From Linanthus parryae (taxonomy: Eukaryota > Streptophyta > Magnoliopsida > Ericales > Polemoniaceae), in NCBI GenBank assembly GCA_023055425.1, contig JALGPY010000010.1, forward strand, positions 20,681,363 to 20,745,362: a DNA stretch of 64,000 nucleotides. Direction: 5' to 3'. A program made the position numbers and the translations under genes. The number at the start of each line of letters is the position of its first letter. Position 1 is the first letter of the stretch. This document shows positions 10,819-21,901 of this stretch, in pieces. The notes below the pieces were generated by a model. It was not told the origin of the DNA, ran no database searches, and worked only from the letters and a program-made list of their open reading frames with translations.

Positions 10819-13128
10819 CTCCTTCTTCCTCTTGGTTGAATGGAACGAAGGTCTCAACCGCGAGCTCCTTCCGCGTTTTGCTGGGCATGAGACCCTTGCC
10901 TTTATCCTTGACAGAAAGGGACCTTGCCGGAGGAGAAGTTGGAGCACTTCTAGGGGAAGAAATTGTAATTCCCTGCTGCCTGGGTATCTTCGCTCTCGGC
11001 GCCGCAGTCGCTGGAGGGGACGGATCATCTCCGGGGAGTGACGAGACCGGAGCATTATCTATCAGCGAGTCAGCAAAAGCATTCATGACTGCGCGAACCT
11101 TGGTTTCGACCTCAAGGTCCATTCTCCATGCTAGCAGAAACGGCTGCTTTTGTCTTCTGGTGGCAACAAGGGTGTTAACCAATGACTTTGAGCGATCACC
11201 AGATGGGAATCTCTGCACATGACACTACAGCAAACAGTGCAGAATAAAGGCATCAGCATAAGGAAATCAAGAAGCTTAACGCACGCGGGAAAAAGTGCTT
11301 ACCTTAGCAAATGCCTGGCTATATCTGAGGACATGCGTGTCGCCCTTCTTAACTGCGGCGATCTTTTCCTTCAAAATGACGTCAGGGCACAAATGGTTCT
11401 CATGATCCAGCAACGAGTAGCAACCATACTGAGACTCGCTCAGACTGCAATTGAGGCGAAACGGGAAAGAGTTTCTCTTGATCAAAGGGGCTCTACTTGG
11501 CTGCGCGGCCAATTCTGAGAACAACCACCCTCGCGGGTCCCTGCAGGCTGCTCAAAGGGAAGATTGTTCATGAATACTGTCTTGCACTCCTTTGTCAGCA
11601 AGCGCTTATAGCAACCTCTGATAATGGACTTGGGCCAGATTGATGGTGCCACTGCGTCAAAGCCGAACTGGGGAGAAACTCGAGTGGGGTAAACATCCAC
11701 GGTAATCCTCTCGTACCTTGGCGCGAGCTCACGGATATGCTCTGCGAGGGCAGGAAGAGAACCTCGTAGACACCAGCAAAAGAACTCGCGATAGCGTTCA
11801 TGGAAATGCGGTCCCTCTTCGAAGAGGAGTTCTTCTGAGAAGACAACGCCCTTAGAGGGGTACAGCTTTGGAAACCATCGCACGTTCTCAACACGTGTGG
11901 CATAGGGCCTGGCGGTAAACTCTTTGCGTTTGTCGCATATCAAGCTCCAAACGCACTTGGTGTTGTTCGCTCCGAACCACCTGGCAGCTCTGCCGCTGTT
12001 GCGCTCCTCCGTCTCGCCTGGGGGACACCACTTGTCGGGTTTGAGAGCATTTGGGGCATAGGATGGCCACCGCTCGAAGACCCACATTGTCAAAAAGGAG
12101 ATGTTGACGAAAGTCAGTACATCGAGGCGGCCACGCGACTCTTTCATGGCCAAAACCAGCTGGTCAAGCTTGTAATACAACGTTGCCAAGACCAAGGGTC
12201 CGAGTGCGACTCTCTGGCCAAGGGCGAGCCTCACAACAAGTGGCAAAACATGGTAAAAGACCCCATCATGCGGGTGACCGTCAATCAAATACCTCGACTA
12301 CCAAGCACAGAGGAAAGCACAAAGGGTCAAGTGATAGCCTTTACCCTCCACATAATTCTCGGCCTCTGGGTTCTCACTCAGAAGCTTCTTAGTGATGCTG
12401 CTGTTCGCATAGTCTCGAAAGAAGTACTGCAACCATTTGTTCCAGGTATTCTTCGCAGACGTATCAACTAATTGCCAGTTTGGAAGGGCTTTCGTAGTAG
12501 TCCACCGGGTGGAGATTTTCTTTACCTCTGCCAGGCATTCCTCCATCTGCGTATACAAGGCAATCTCCGCAGGCGGACTCAAAGGGTCTACCTCACCCAT
12601 GGGAGAAAGATCGTACAGCATCTGCACGTCCTCGAGTGTAGGGGCAGCCTCGAACTCAGCAAAATGGAATGTGTGAGTCGCAGGCGAGTAGCGGGAAAGA
12701 AGGTCTAGAAGCATGGACTGGTCCAGCTTCACGGCAGCACCCTTCATAGCACGAATAGCGAAGTATACGCCGGCTTCATCAAGAGTCGCGGCATGATTGG
12801 TCAACACGTGGTCAATCCACTCATCCATGTAGTCCAATTTCTGGACAAAAGCTTGGGTAGAAATCGCAGTATAAGGGAAGTACCCATTCTCGATTCCCAG
12901 TCGAACCACATCCTCTGAGCCAATTAACTCGAGCAAGGCTGAGTTAACCGGGCGAGTCAATGTTAGCGATCCCTCAATTGGGACAGGAGCAGGCATTCTC
13001 TTCGCTTTAACCCTCGCATGGTAGAAATCTTGGCCACCTAAATAGGGGGCTTTTCACCACAAAGCCTGCGGAAGATCAGGGATCTCTTCGTCCTCCTTGT
13101 TGGGTTTGGTTCCTTTTGTCTTGGCCAT
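10805..13128 (-). pseudogene. Antisense plant mobile domain (PMD) protein gene within Tat element
   Basis: I choose ATG 13128 (MAKTKGTKPNKEDEE) because it is in frame with all that follows. The N-terminal part carries the PMD signature: SPATHTFHFAEFE, then APTLEDVQMLYDLSPMGE (about 12660-12600). It continues with ALGPLVLATLYYKLDQL and WCPPGETEERNSGRAARWF. The frame has a TGA at codon 25 (13054-13056) and a TAG at codon 277 (12298-12300). A frameshift near 11500-11525 leads to a second frame down to 11303. A plausible intron (11213-11302) then joins in phase to RFPSGDRSKS, with a Pro/Ser-rich, Lys-rich C-terminus ending at 10805. PMD (PF10536, MAIN-like) proteins are known both as host genes and as retroelement passengers. 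Antisense extra ORFs in this position are known for Tat elements. The cellular role here is unknown. Confidence 0.8.
11213..11302 (-). other. Putative 90-bp intron of the antisense PMD gene
   Basis: On the minus strand the exon ends gctaag, followed by gtaagc at the 5' side and tgcag at the 3' side. Both flanking exons are open in the same phase: AFAK before and RFPSGD after, phase 0. The intron interior contains a frame-breaking stop. Splicing is inferred from these signals only. Confidence 0.55.
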
Positions 13129-13839
13129 TCCTGCGAAAGAGCAAGAAAAAGGGGGGAGAAATATGCTACTTCAGTTTGAAATTCGAGATTCAAGATCTAC
13201 AGAAAAGAAGATGAACAGCTTTTGGTATCAATTTCAGAAATTAGAGGGTTGCATTATTAGGGGATTTCAAAACCCTATCCACGGTCCTTATTATTGAGGG
13301 ATCAAGCCGCAATTGGGTCCAAAGCTTGGAACTTCTTCACAAGTTTCAACAGATTATATGGGTTTACAGACTCAACGCAGTTCAAGGCATACACTGGAAT
13401 TTTAAATCGAAATTGAACAAGGCCAACCTTGTTTTCGCAAAGCTTGCTTGGATATACACAGTTGAAGAAGACGATTTGCAGTTTTGAATTGATGATTGAT
13501 TATCTGAATCTGCTCTCGAAGATCTCCGGGTACCATTCACTTTAAGAGAAAGAAGTGATTCTTTGCAACAGTGGATACAAAGTATTTATTCAAAAACAAT
13601 GAAGGGTTGCGTCCTTTCAGTAGTCGAATCGCAACCGTCACCGTCGAATCGCGCAATCACAGGACAAGCTGACGTCACGCCTAAAACCCTAGAAGCCAGA
13701 CGGCACGACTCTAGGGGTTTTAGGTCATAATGGCACGCACGGGGGCTGAACTTACCCGTATTTGAATTGGTGCGTGGCGGCAACGCGTATGTTGGTTTCC
13801 GCGCATGGAAGTCTATACAGCTATGAGTCTTCACGCGCA
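13129..13839. other. Spacer between antisense gene start and Tat PPT
   Basis: No ORF or domain is recognised. By position it would hold the promoter and 5' leader of the antisense gene. A weak minus-strand TATA-like aataaata lies near 13576-13586. Nothing else stands out. Confidence 0.4.
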
Positions 13840-13852
13840 GAAAGGGGGCTAA
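13840..13852 (+). other. Polypurine tract of Tat element
   Basis: The sequence agaaagggggcta lies directly before the 3' LTR start (tgtagatag). Confidence 0.75.
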
Positions 13853-14479
13853 TGTAGATAGTGCTTTCTGAGCTGACAGATCTTGGCCACGTGGCAACCA
13901 TCCAGCACACCATATTGTGCTCCACACACACAGGATCACCAGCCGAGCTGATCCATGTGGGGGCTGCGAGACAGAGCACTCGCATACCACTGCACGGGAC
14001 TTGTAGGGACTTTGTGGTTTGGAGGCTAGAGTAAGCCCTGTCGCGTGCGAGCCAAGCCCGCACGCGACCTTTAGTAACTGTTTTGAGAGATTTATGGCAC
14101 GAGCTCCATAAACCCGGTCAATCCGGTCAAACCCGGTCAACCTCGTAACGGTTCCGGTATTCGCGCACAACGTGCTGTAACGGCCCCTATATACTCGGAC
14201 GAACGTGCTGTTATGGTTAAGCTAATTAAGCCGTCATCAATGGGCGCATTAACCACACTACAACGGTCACATTCTTTGCTATATATAGGACGTTAACCTT
14301 TCCATACAAAGGGGAACACACTTGCCATACGCGGAAGCTCTGCCAAACCTCTGTCTCTCTCTCAGACATTGCTACTGCCTTACTCTCTCCCTACACACAA
14401 CCCCACTCTTCCTGTGCGATCCTTGATCCTCTACATACGGTGTACACGGAGGTCTCCCCGCCGGAATCTCTTGTGCACA
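13853..14479 (+). repeat. 3' LTR of Tat element
   Basis: Same length and ends as 2033-2659. It is followed by the target duplication gttat at 14480-14484. The TATA motif lies at 14280-14287. Confidence 0.95.
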
Positions 14480-14484
14480 GTTAT

Positions 14485-15554
14485 CAAAACCGTTGTATAA
14501 TAATAATTATGTATAAAAAATAAAATAAATAACGGTTGTTTAGATAACCGTTGTTTATGAATATAATATAATCTTTTCCCTCAATAGTTAGTATATATAC
14601 TTAATAAAATTAAAAAAAATAATAAACATCGGTTTTTAATGAACCGCTACTTATGAAATACCCAGATATGATCTCAGCCATTGATTTCCCCACCCTAATC
14701 TTATCTACAACCCTCTCTCTCTACATGCCTCAACCGCCACACACCACAAAAATCGTCTTCCTCCATCCAATCTACTTTCAATTCCCTCCTCACCCTCTGG
14801 TCACTCTCGCTTCACTCCTCGCCCTCCGAAATTCTCTTCTTCCTCCCGTCATCGTCTCTGACGTCTTCTCTTCCTCCCTCCTTCCCTCCTCTGCTCTTTT
14901 TTTCTTCCACCATCCCGCTGGTTTTCTCTTGTCTGAGGAACAGACCCAATTGCCGTCGCTGTCGCCGCCACGAAGCACCGTCGTTGCCGCCACGAAGCAC
15001 CGTCGTCGCCGTGAAGCACCACTGTAACCACACCACAACCGTCTCCTTCACCACCGCTGACAAACCCAGCAAGAAACTTGATTCCTTCCTCGATGCACCA
15101 CTGTAACCATAGCACCACCATCTATATCGCCGCACCATCTCCGTCACCGCACCATCGCCTTCGCCACACCATTACCCCCTACACCACCAGCGAGAAACCG
15201 GCCAGCAAGAACCCATATCCAAAAAAAAATGTTATTGATTTTTTGTTTATTCTGAAAAAATCAATTATAAATATATTTATTATTTTAATTCCTTAACTTC
15301 TCATTTTGAAAATATCAATTAAAAAATAAATTTTAACAAAAATCATAAAAAATAAAAAAATCATTTACAACGGTTTTTGTAACCGTGTGTTTTAAATTAA
15401 CCGCAGTTTGGAACCGCGGTAAAGCTTTGGCAACACTGTTCGAAGTGACGGTTTGGAAACAACGGTAAAAACCGCTGTTTATTTCTAATATGATGTTTTA
15501 GGTGCATTAAACAACTGTTTTAAACCGTAGTTTTTACTGGTTTTTCTAGTAGTG
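14485..15554. other. Right body of the CACTA element, no transposase
   Basis: Both flanks are AT-rich with repeated aaccgttgttta-like subterminal motifs. The centre (about 14690-15220) is C-rich and Pro/Ser/Thr-coding on the plus strand, with an ATG-initiated 124-codon frame at 14653. I recognise no protein there. It may be a captured gene fragment or noncoding sequence. Confidence 0.6.
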
Positions 15555-18214
15555 AGATGAAGAAAAGCTTTGGAAACAAGGATTTCAGCAGAGACAGACA
15601 TAGATCCTCTAGTAGCAAAGACTACAAAGGTAAATCTTCTTCACATAGTAATAAGCCTAAAGTCATGAATTGCTTTGAGTGTGGTGATGCAGGAAACTTG
15701 ATGAGAGACTGTCCACACAAGAAGAAAGAACATTCAGAAGACGCATCATGATAGAAGAAAGAAAGCGATGATAGCTTCATGGAGTTTTTCTGATGCATCA
15801 AGTGACTCTGAATCTGAAGAAGAACATGCCAACCTATGCTTTATGGCCAAGAATGATGAAAGCTCTGAATTGAGGTAATGGTAAACTGCTTGATTTAAAA
15901 ACCAACAGATGCCCTCTCTGATTATCTTAGAAAAATGGTTTTAAGTGAAGAGGACTATCTGAAAGAAATTAGAGTTTTGAAAGAAAAATATGAGCAAGAA
16001 AAAGAAAATTTACATCTTGTTTGCTTGAATCAAAATCTTAAAATCTTTCAGAAGAAAACTGACAGTGATTTCAAGGCCTTAAAAACCAGTTTCAAAGCCT
16101 TGAAAACACATGTCAAGGAAGTAGTCACTGAAAACACTCTCTTGAGTGACAGCATTGTTAATCTAAGACATCAAGTTGATGAATTCGATAAACAAAAGAC
16201 TACTCTTACTGAGTAACTTCAAGAATCAGGATTGGTCAAATAAAAACTTGCAGGCTCAGAACACAACTTGAACTTGATTCTTGGAGGTAACTTAAAGTCT
16301 GTTCACAAAACTGGTATTGGATACAATCCCAATTTTCTGAGGAAGAACAGTACCGAATTTATGAAAGCTGGAAGCAAAACATCTCCCAATTTCCATTACT
16401 GAAATAGATTGGTCATGTTAAGATGACTTGTCCTTTTAGAAGAAGGGACCCTCACATAATGAGGAACATTCCCTTCCAACTCAAAGGACAAGTTAGACAG
16501 ATTTGGGTTCCTAAAGGGGTTAGAAAACCTAACATGGTTGACCCTGAATTGAATCTGAATTCAGCACTTAGTCTCACAGCTGGGTAAGGCAGTGAATGGT
16601 TTTTGCAGGGTGTCGCAAAAATCAGAGAGCAAAATGGTTTATGGACAGTGGTTACTCAAGAAACATGAGTGGAAAGAGTTCTCTATTCTCAGAAATGAAA
16701 GAGCAATCAGAAGGATCAATTACACTTGGTGAAAAAGGCAAATGCAACATTCTTGGTATTGGTAAAGTTGGTACAAATTCTAAAAATTATATTTCTGATG
16801 TATATCTAATTGATGGCTTGAAATTTAATCTTCTTAGTGTATCTCAACTCTGTGACAATTGCAACAAGGTTATCTTTGATAAAGATAAATGTGTGGTAAA
16901 GAATGAGAACTCTGGAAATTGCATCCTCACAGTCTCTAGATCAAACAGTGTTTATACTTTTCAAACTAACAAAGTTGTAGGTGAAAACTGGAAGTGTCTC
17001 AAGGACTTAAAAGAAGATTCAAAACTTTGGCACAGAATTTGCGACGCATTAGCTTGTATACCTTGAACAATTTAGTCTCCAAGAACTTAGTAAGAGGCTT
17101 ACCCTCTATCAAGTTCAAAGATAAAGAAGTATGCAAGGAATGTGCACAAGGCAAGCAAACTAGAAATTCATTCAAACCATAGAACTTTGTAAGTACTACT
17201 AGACCCATTGAACTTTTGCATTTGGATCTCTGTGGTCCTATGAGAGCTCCAACTTCAAAGTGTAAGAAGTACATGCTTTTTATTTTAGATGATTTCTGTA
17301 GATATACTTGGGTTATGTTTCTTAAGGAAAAATATGAAGCTCTCACTAAATTTTCAAAACATTGTAGAGACCTTCAAACATTGAAAACTCTACCTATTAC
17401 TTCCATAAGAAGCGATCATGGTAGAGAGTTTGATCAACTTGATTTTGATATATTCTGTTCTAAGCATGGCATCTCTCACAACTGTTTTGCTCCTAGAACT
17501 CCTCAACAGAATGGAGTAGTTGAAAGAAAGAACAGAACACTTGAAGATATGTCAAGAACAATGTTTCTGGAAAACAAGTTGCCAATGTACTATTTGGTAG
17601 AAGCTGTGAATGTAGCAAACTAATTCTGAAGAAGACCCCCTATGAGCTGTTCAAAGAAATAAAGCCAAACATTTATTACTTCAAACCATTCGGTTGTACT
17701 GGTGTTTTCAACAATAATGGTAAGGACAATCTTGGTAAGTTTGATGCAAGATGTGATGAAGGTCTTTTTCTTCTCTATTCACAGACAAGAAAAGCCTATA
17801 GAGTTTATAATAAGAGAACCAAGCTTTTTTAAGAAAGAATTCATGCTATTATTTATGGAAGCTATTCTATGTGTGATGGTTTTGCAGATCTCAATCTGAA
17901 CAAGCATGATTCAGATACTGATTAAGAATCCTGAACAAGATCCAAGGAAATGTCACAGGAACAAGATCCAATGCCACAGGAACAAGATCCAAGGAAATGT
18001 CACAGGAACAAGATCCAAGGAAATGTCACAGAAACTAAGGTTCAATGCCTTGAAACAGAATCTCCAGAGAAAACAGGAACAAGCTACTACTTCAAGTTCT
18101 CAAAGACTTGAAAAGCCAACTGAAGAGCCTGAACCATGGACACAGAGGAAGATATTCAAATATCTCTCATCTCATCCTGTTGATTATTATATTTCTGATC
18201 CAACCACAGGTACA
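15555..18214 (+). pseudogene. gag C-terminus, protease and integrase of SIRE-like element 1
   Basis: The gag resumes with a CCHC zinc knuckle (CFECGDAGNLMRDC, about 15671-15712). A coiled-coil-prone Lys/Glu-rich stretch follows (15935-16216) containing two FKALKT repeats encoded by the palindromic motif. Protease has WFMDSGYSRNMSG near 16635, where SIRE proteins usually have a Cys-His pair. Integrase has CKECAQGKQ, LDLCGPM, the DDFCRYTW block, RSDHGREF and PQQNGVVERKNRTLEDMSR, so the D, D and E positions look retained. There are many stops and frameshifts, e.g. near 15750, 16215, 17064 and 17622. The C-terminal linker ([16 protein letters not shown] at about 18150) ends at the Gypsy insertion at 18215 and pol resumes at 35274. 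Confidence 0.85.
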
Positions 18215-18920
18215 AGTTCGACAAAAATAATTCCAAGTATAGGATATCTCTACAAATAGTAATCCGGTAAGATCGGAGTCGAATCCAAGAGGAGAGGAGG
18301 TTTAGAAAATGACTTATTATACTAGCAATAGAAAGTAAAAAAACGACTAACTAAAGCAAAAAACCACAAATTATCAATGGCTTTAGAGCTTGCCGAGCTA
18401 TCAAATCCACCAAAATTAATCGATGGAGCAAATTGAGGTTTGAGTTTAAGAACAAATCAAACGACTACTAGAGCTAGGTTTCTAGAAAACAAATGAAATA
18501 AAAAGTATAGAGGAGCTAGGAATCATCGGTTTCTCTAGTAACCAATCCTCCTATTAGATTTAAGCCCTGTTCTCAAATTACATGTAGCATTCAACAAGAC
18601 AAGTATGTCAAGAAGATATTGTTTATTGCAATCCAACTCGCCATAAATGAAGTGTGTGATCCTAACACGTTAATCAAGAACTAAAGAGGCTATTCAAATG
18701 AGATTTCAAAATTTCAAGCATCAACCATATGTAAAACAAACATAGGTGTTTCCACATTAAAGATCAAGAAACAAATGAGATTTGTAAATTTTCACTCAAA
18801 TCAACTAGCTAGAACTCGATTTCTCAAAGTTAGGATTGACGAGTTTCTCTCACTCAAGTGCAACTTCAAATCAAACAAGTGGAGAATATTCGCACATCTA
18901 TATATTCAATGCAAGAAATA
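18215..18920 (-). repeat. Truncated 3' LTR (U5 end) of minus-strand Gypsy element
   Basis: It matches 33120 to about 33830, for example ctacaaatagtaatccggta versus ctacatgtagtaatccggta, and cgcacatctatatattca in both copies. Similarity stops near 18920. The terminal TG appears as AG here. Confidence 0.75.
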
Positions 18921-19297
18921 GAGATAAACTAATTTATTTATGTACAACTAGGGAGGTGGAAAAAATAAATTATGCTATCCAACCCCCAATCTTAGAAATT
19001 TCTTTCCATGCCATGCCCGTACTTCATTCTTAAAAATTATTTCTCCGACAAAATGTTTGATTCGTCAATTATAATAGATAGGAGAAGTAGGGCAAGACAC
19101 AAAAGATGAATAAGAGATGCAAGCAAAATCTAACAATTAAGCTAGAGCAAGTGGTTATGTCATGCATCATCTTAAGAAAAGGGTTTGAAATCCTCAAATG
19201 ACATGAATCATAGAGTGATTTTATAAGTTGCCAAATTTTTAGTTGAAATCACAACTTGAGAGATGGCGGCTAATTGTGAATAACCAATCTCATCACT
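18921..19297. other. Unassigned stretch between truncated LTR and acidic ORF
   Basis: AT-rich, no ORF and no match elsewhere in the window that I can see. It probably spans the deletion junction of the element. Confidence 0.4.
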
Positions 19298-20450
19298 TTA
19301 AAACAAGTCAAATGGATTTGGGAATGTGGCTTCACAAGTGGGAGTTAGAATTTGAGAACCTGAAGCCTCATCCAAACCCTTAGGCACATCTTCCATAATG
19401 ATAGAATCCAAGGGAGCATTCAAGTAAAATTCAATTTCGTCACAAATACGAGCATAGATCCTCGAATCTTCATTAGACATATCAATACTAACCGGAGTAC
19501 CTCCCAATAAAACTTCAATTTCGTCACAATCAAGATCATAGGAACTCCGGTACCTACTAGGCTCTTCTAGAGAATAAGATAAGACTACATTCCCTTCATT
19601 AGTGGTAGCATCAAATTTGACCTCCAACTCATCACATGAGTGGTTTCAATTTTGTGACTCCTCCTCGCATGAATCACTATGTAAGTCATCCAAAATGACT
19701 CCACTGGTGTCATGGCATAAAGAGTCATCATCATAAATATCAATATCACTACCAATATCACTATCACATGCTTTTTTAGAATGTGAAAATGAGAAATGAA
19801 TACAATCACCTATCCTAGTAGAAACGACTCCATCATCAAACACATCATCCAAAATTTGTTCTTGAATAGGCTTGTGATGTGTGTGAATAGAAAGTTGAGA
19901 CTCGTGTGATGATGAGTCTTGTGAAGAGTAAGTACTATGCTCAAGAGAATCATCATGCGATTGTGAATATGAGGAAGCCACTCAATCGTGCAAATGAGAA
20001 AAAGATTCTAATAATTCTCTTTGTGATTCTCTTAGTGATTCCATGATTTCATTATTATTTTTGATAAGTTTTGAATTTTCTCATATTGAGAATCATTTAC
20101 AGGCGTATTTAGCTCATCGTTCACAAGTGAGACTCTCTCAAAATGATTAACTTCTCTTAATTCACACATCATATCATTATATGATAAGTGAAAGAATCAT
20201 GAGAGTTGAAAAAAATGTAAGTGTTTGAGGGAGTTGATTGTTCACAAGAAGCATGAGATGTGTAATCTAGTGTCCTACTATCATGCCAAGAATAATCATT
20301 CATAGGAAAATAATCACCATTTTTTTAAGCAAACTCACTTTTGGAACGCATTGATTCCATAGAATGATTTTCATGTCTAGTAAATGCATGGTAATAAGGG
20401 TTTGAAGGAACATTAGGCCTTTCACCAAGTCCAAAATGTCAATGAGACAT
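19298..20450 (-). pseudogene. Acidic Ser/Asp/Glu-rich ORF of minus-strand Gypsy element, unidentified
   Basis: Reading leftwards from ATG 20450 gives a His/Ser/Tyr-rich start (HFGLGERPNVPSNPYYH) with early stops. A cleaner frame runs from ATG 19981 (MASSYSQSHDDSLEHSTYSS) to 19298, broken once by TGA at 19646-19648. The protein is very acidic, with clusters such as DIGSDIDIYDDDS and DCDEIEVLL, and it repeats a DEIEVLL/DEIEFYL phrase. No zinc knuckle or catalytic motif is seen. The position right after the leader suggests gag or an extra ORF upstream of gag, but I do not recognise the family. Confidence 0.5.
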
Positions 20451-20478
20451 ATTTTCAAGCAAATAGATGAGAGGTTTT

Positions 20479-21887
20479 TGTTGGAATAGATGCTCTAGAG
20501 GCAATCTAATTTTAGTATGAATTGGCTAGAATAATCATTGTATTATTTATAGAGATATTTAATATAATGAAGTCCTTAGATTTAAAAATAGTGTTTTTTA
20601 TCTTAAATATCCCTAGTGATATATAATGATTAATAGGACGATCATCTATAGACTAGTATGGGGTTGGATTGATATGGAGATATCACGATCCAACACATGG
20701 GTATGTATTAGGAGTAATGACATACTGGATTGACCCAAATCCAAGAAGCCTACATACAAGTTATATAAAGTCACAAGCGCTTTTCGCGGTGATAGGGTAT
20801 TATCATCCTTAGACTTGAAGTCACTAGATCCTCTAGTTGTGGAATATTGTGCTTTGACAACGCCAAACGCTATTCCGTAACTTGGTAGTTATAAAAGCGC
20901 ATGTTGGGCACAATAGGAAGCAAGCTTAGAGATGGTGAGTGATGTAGACAGGATTTGTCCATCCCACATAACGGGGGAAGTTATCCGAGGCCAGTCGAGG
21001 GATGGCGCCTGTGGAATGTCTGGCCAGACTCATATGAATCAATATGGGGATATTGATGTCATATGCATGGATAGGTCTATTCCCAGGATCGAGAAACATG
21101 GATTGGATATACGAGTGAGACTTGTATGTCTCGTGTCCAATCCAGATAATGAGACAAAGGGATGCGATAATAAGATCACAAAGGTTTGTCAACATGACTA
21201 TTTCTATTAATTGGGCGGCATGGATGTGCTCTAGACACCGCTCCATGTTTGTAAATAGTTACTACCAATTAAGTAGAAACCTATGGGGTCACACGCCATA
21301 TGGATATAATTGAACAAGAGAATTAATTAATAAAGATTAATTAAAAGGATCATATTGCAACAAGTTACTAATTTAGTATGACTAATTAGCAAATAATACT
21401 AGTACATATATGTATATGATTAGTATTGGGCCCTTTATGGAAACAACTAGGAGTAGTTGGACTATATAAAGGAACTACTTCCTTCCCTCTCAATACATGT
21501 TATTCATAACACATATTGAGAGGAGAGAAAATTGTTGAGAGCAAGCAAGGTAAAGAGGTCGCCGCCCCCTTACCCGCCGCCCCAAATCTGTCGGCCACAC
21601 AAGGAGGCCGAATCCTCATTTGTGGTTCTTGTTGCTTGATTTCTTCGTCTCCTTCCTCCGTTCTAGCTAGCACAAGAAGGTTGTGAAGGTCCAATTCTCT
21701 ATCCTAGGCGTTGATCAACCGTAGAGAACGTGACTTTATTTGCGTTTCAAGTCATCAAAGGAGAACCCAAAGGTAAACACATATTAATCCTTTACTATCG
21801 ATATGTGTTCTTGACTTGTGATCCTTGGAGGGATTTGAACGGAATAATTATCTTCTTCCGCTGTGATTTCATGTTCAAAATCCTACA
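20479..21887 (+). repeat. LTR A (5' LTR) of Copia tandem
   Basis: It starts tgttggaatagatgc and ends tcctaca, directly before a gtggtatcagagcc PBS. It differs from LTRs B and C at shared positions (e.g. tgctctagag versus tgccctagag, and tagtgatata versus tagtcaaata), so B is closer to C. Confidence 0.92.
21462..21470 (+). promoter_or_regulatory. TATA box of Copia LTR A
   Basis: The sequence ctatataaagg is followed about 25-35 bases later by a ccttccctctc pyrimidine-rich start region. LTR C has the equivalent tatataaaag near 32580. LTR B has lost this region. Confidence 0.65.
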
Positions 21888-21888
21888 G

Positions 21889-21901
21889 TGGTATCAGAGC
21901 C
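21889..21901 (+). other. Primer-binding site of Copia tandem
   Basis: tggtatcagagcc, the initiator-Met type, one base after LTR A. Unit 2 has no PBS. Confidence 0.85.

Larger units (their letters stand above)
2033..14479 (+). mobile_element. Ty3/gypsy Tat-lineage retrotransposon with antisense plant-mobile-domain gene
   Basis: Two 627-bp LTRs (TG...CA) flank an internal region with PBS, gag-pro-RT-RNaseH-archaic RNaseH-integrase, then an antisense gene and a PPT. The perfect 5-bp target duplication gttat lies at 2028-2032 and 14480-14484. The two LTRs differ at about nine positions by eye (about 98.5 percent identity), so it is among the younger insertions here. The second RNase H (FDGSS, NNEAEYEA and GDSKLIV motifs) marks the Tat lineage (Ogre/Retand group). 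Retroposition competence is lost: there are three TGA stops in gag-pol and a 1.3-kb insertion inside the integrase. Confidence 0.95.
1986..15554. mobile_element. Non-autonomous CACTA (EnSpm/CMC) transposon, split by a Tat Gypsy element
   Basis: The left end reads cactactaaaaaagg and the right end is its inverse (ctttttctagtagtg type, 15541-15554), the classic CACTA terminus. It is flanked by the 3-bp duplication aga at 1983-1985 and 15555-15557, as expected for this superfamily. Without the nested Gypsy element (2033-14479) it is only about 1.1 kb, so it cannot encode a transposase. Subterminal aaccgttgttta-like motifs occur in both orientations near both ends (14500-14570 and 15370-15530). 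It inserted into the gag of SIRE-like element 1. Confidence 0.85.

Noticed and set aside
10809..11222. 137-codon plus-strand ORF opposite the antisense gene
   Set aside because: Mirror frame of the PMD gene C-terminal exon; no similarity recognised.
13586..14170. 194-codon minus-strand ORF spanning the Tat 3' LTR
   Set aside because: Its LTR part is also open in the 5' LTR (2063-2350), so it reflects LTR composition. No domain, no plausible start context.
14653..15027. 124-codon plus-strand ORF in the CACTA element
   Set aside because: Low-complexity Ser/Pro/Leu composition, no family recognised; kept only as a note on the CACTA body.
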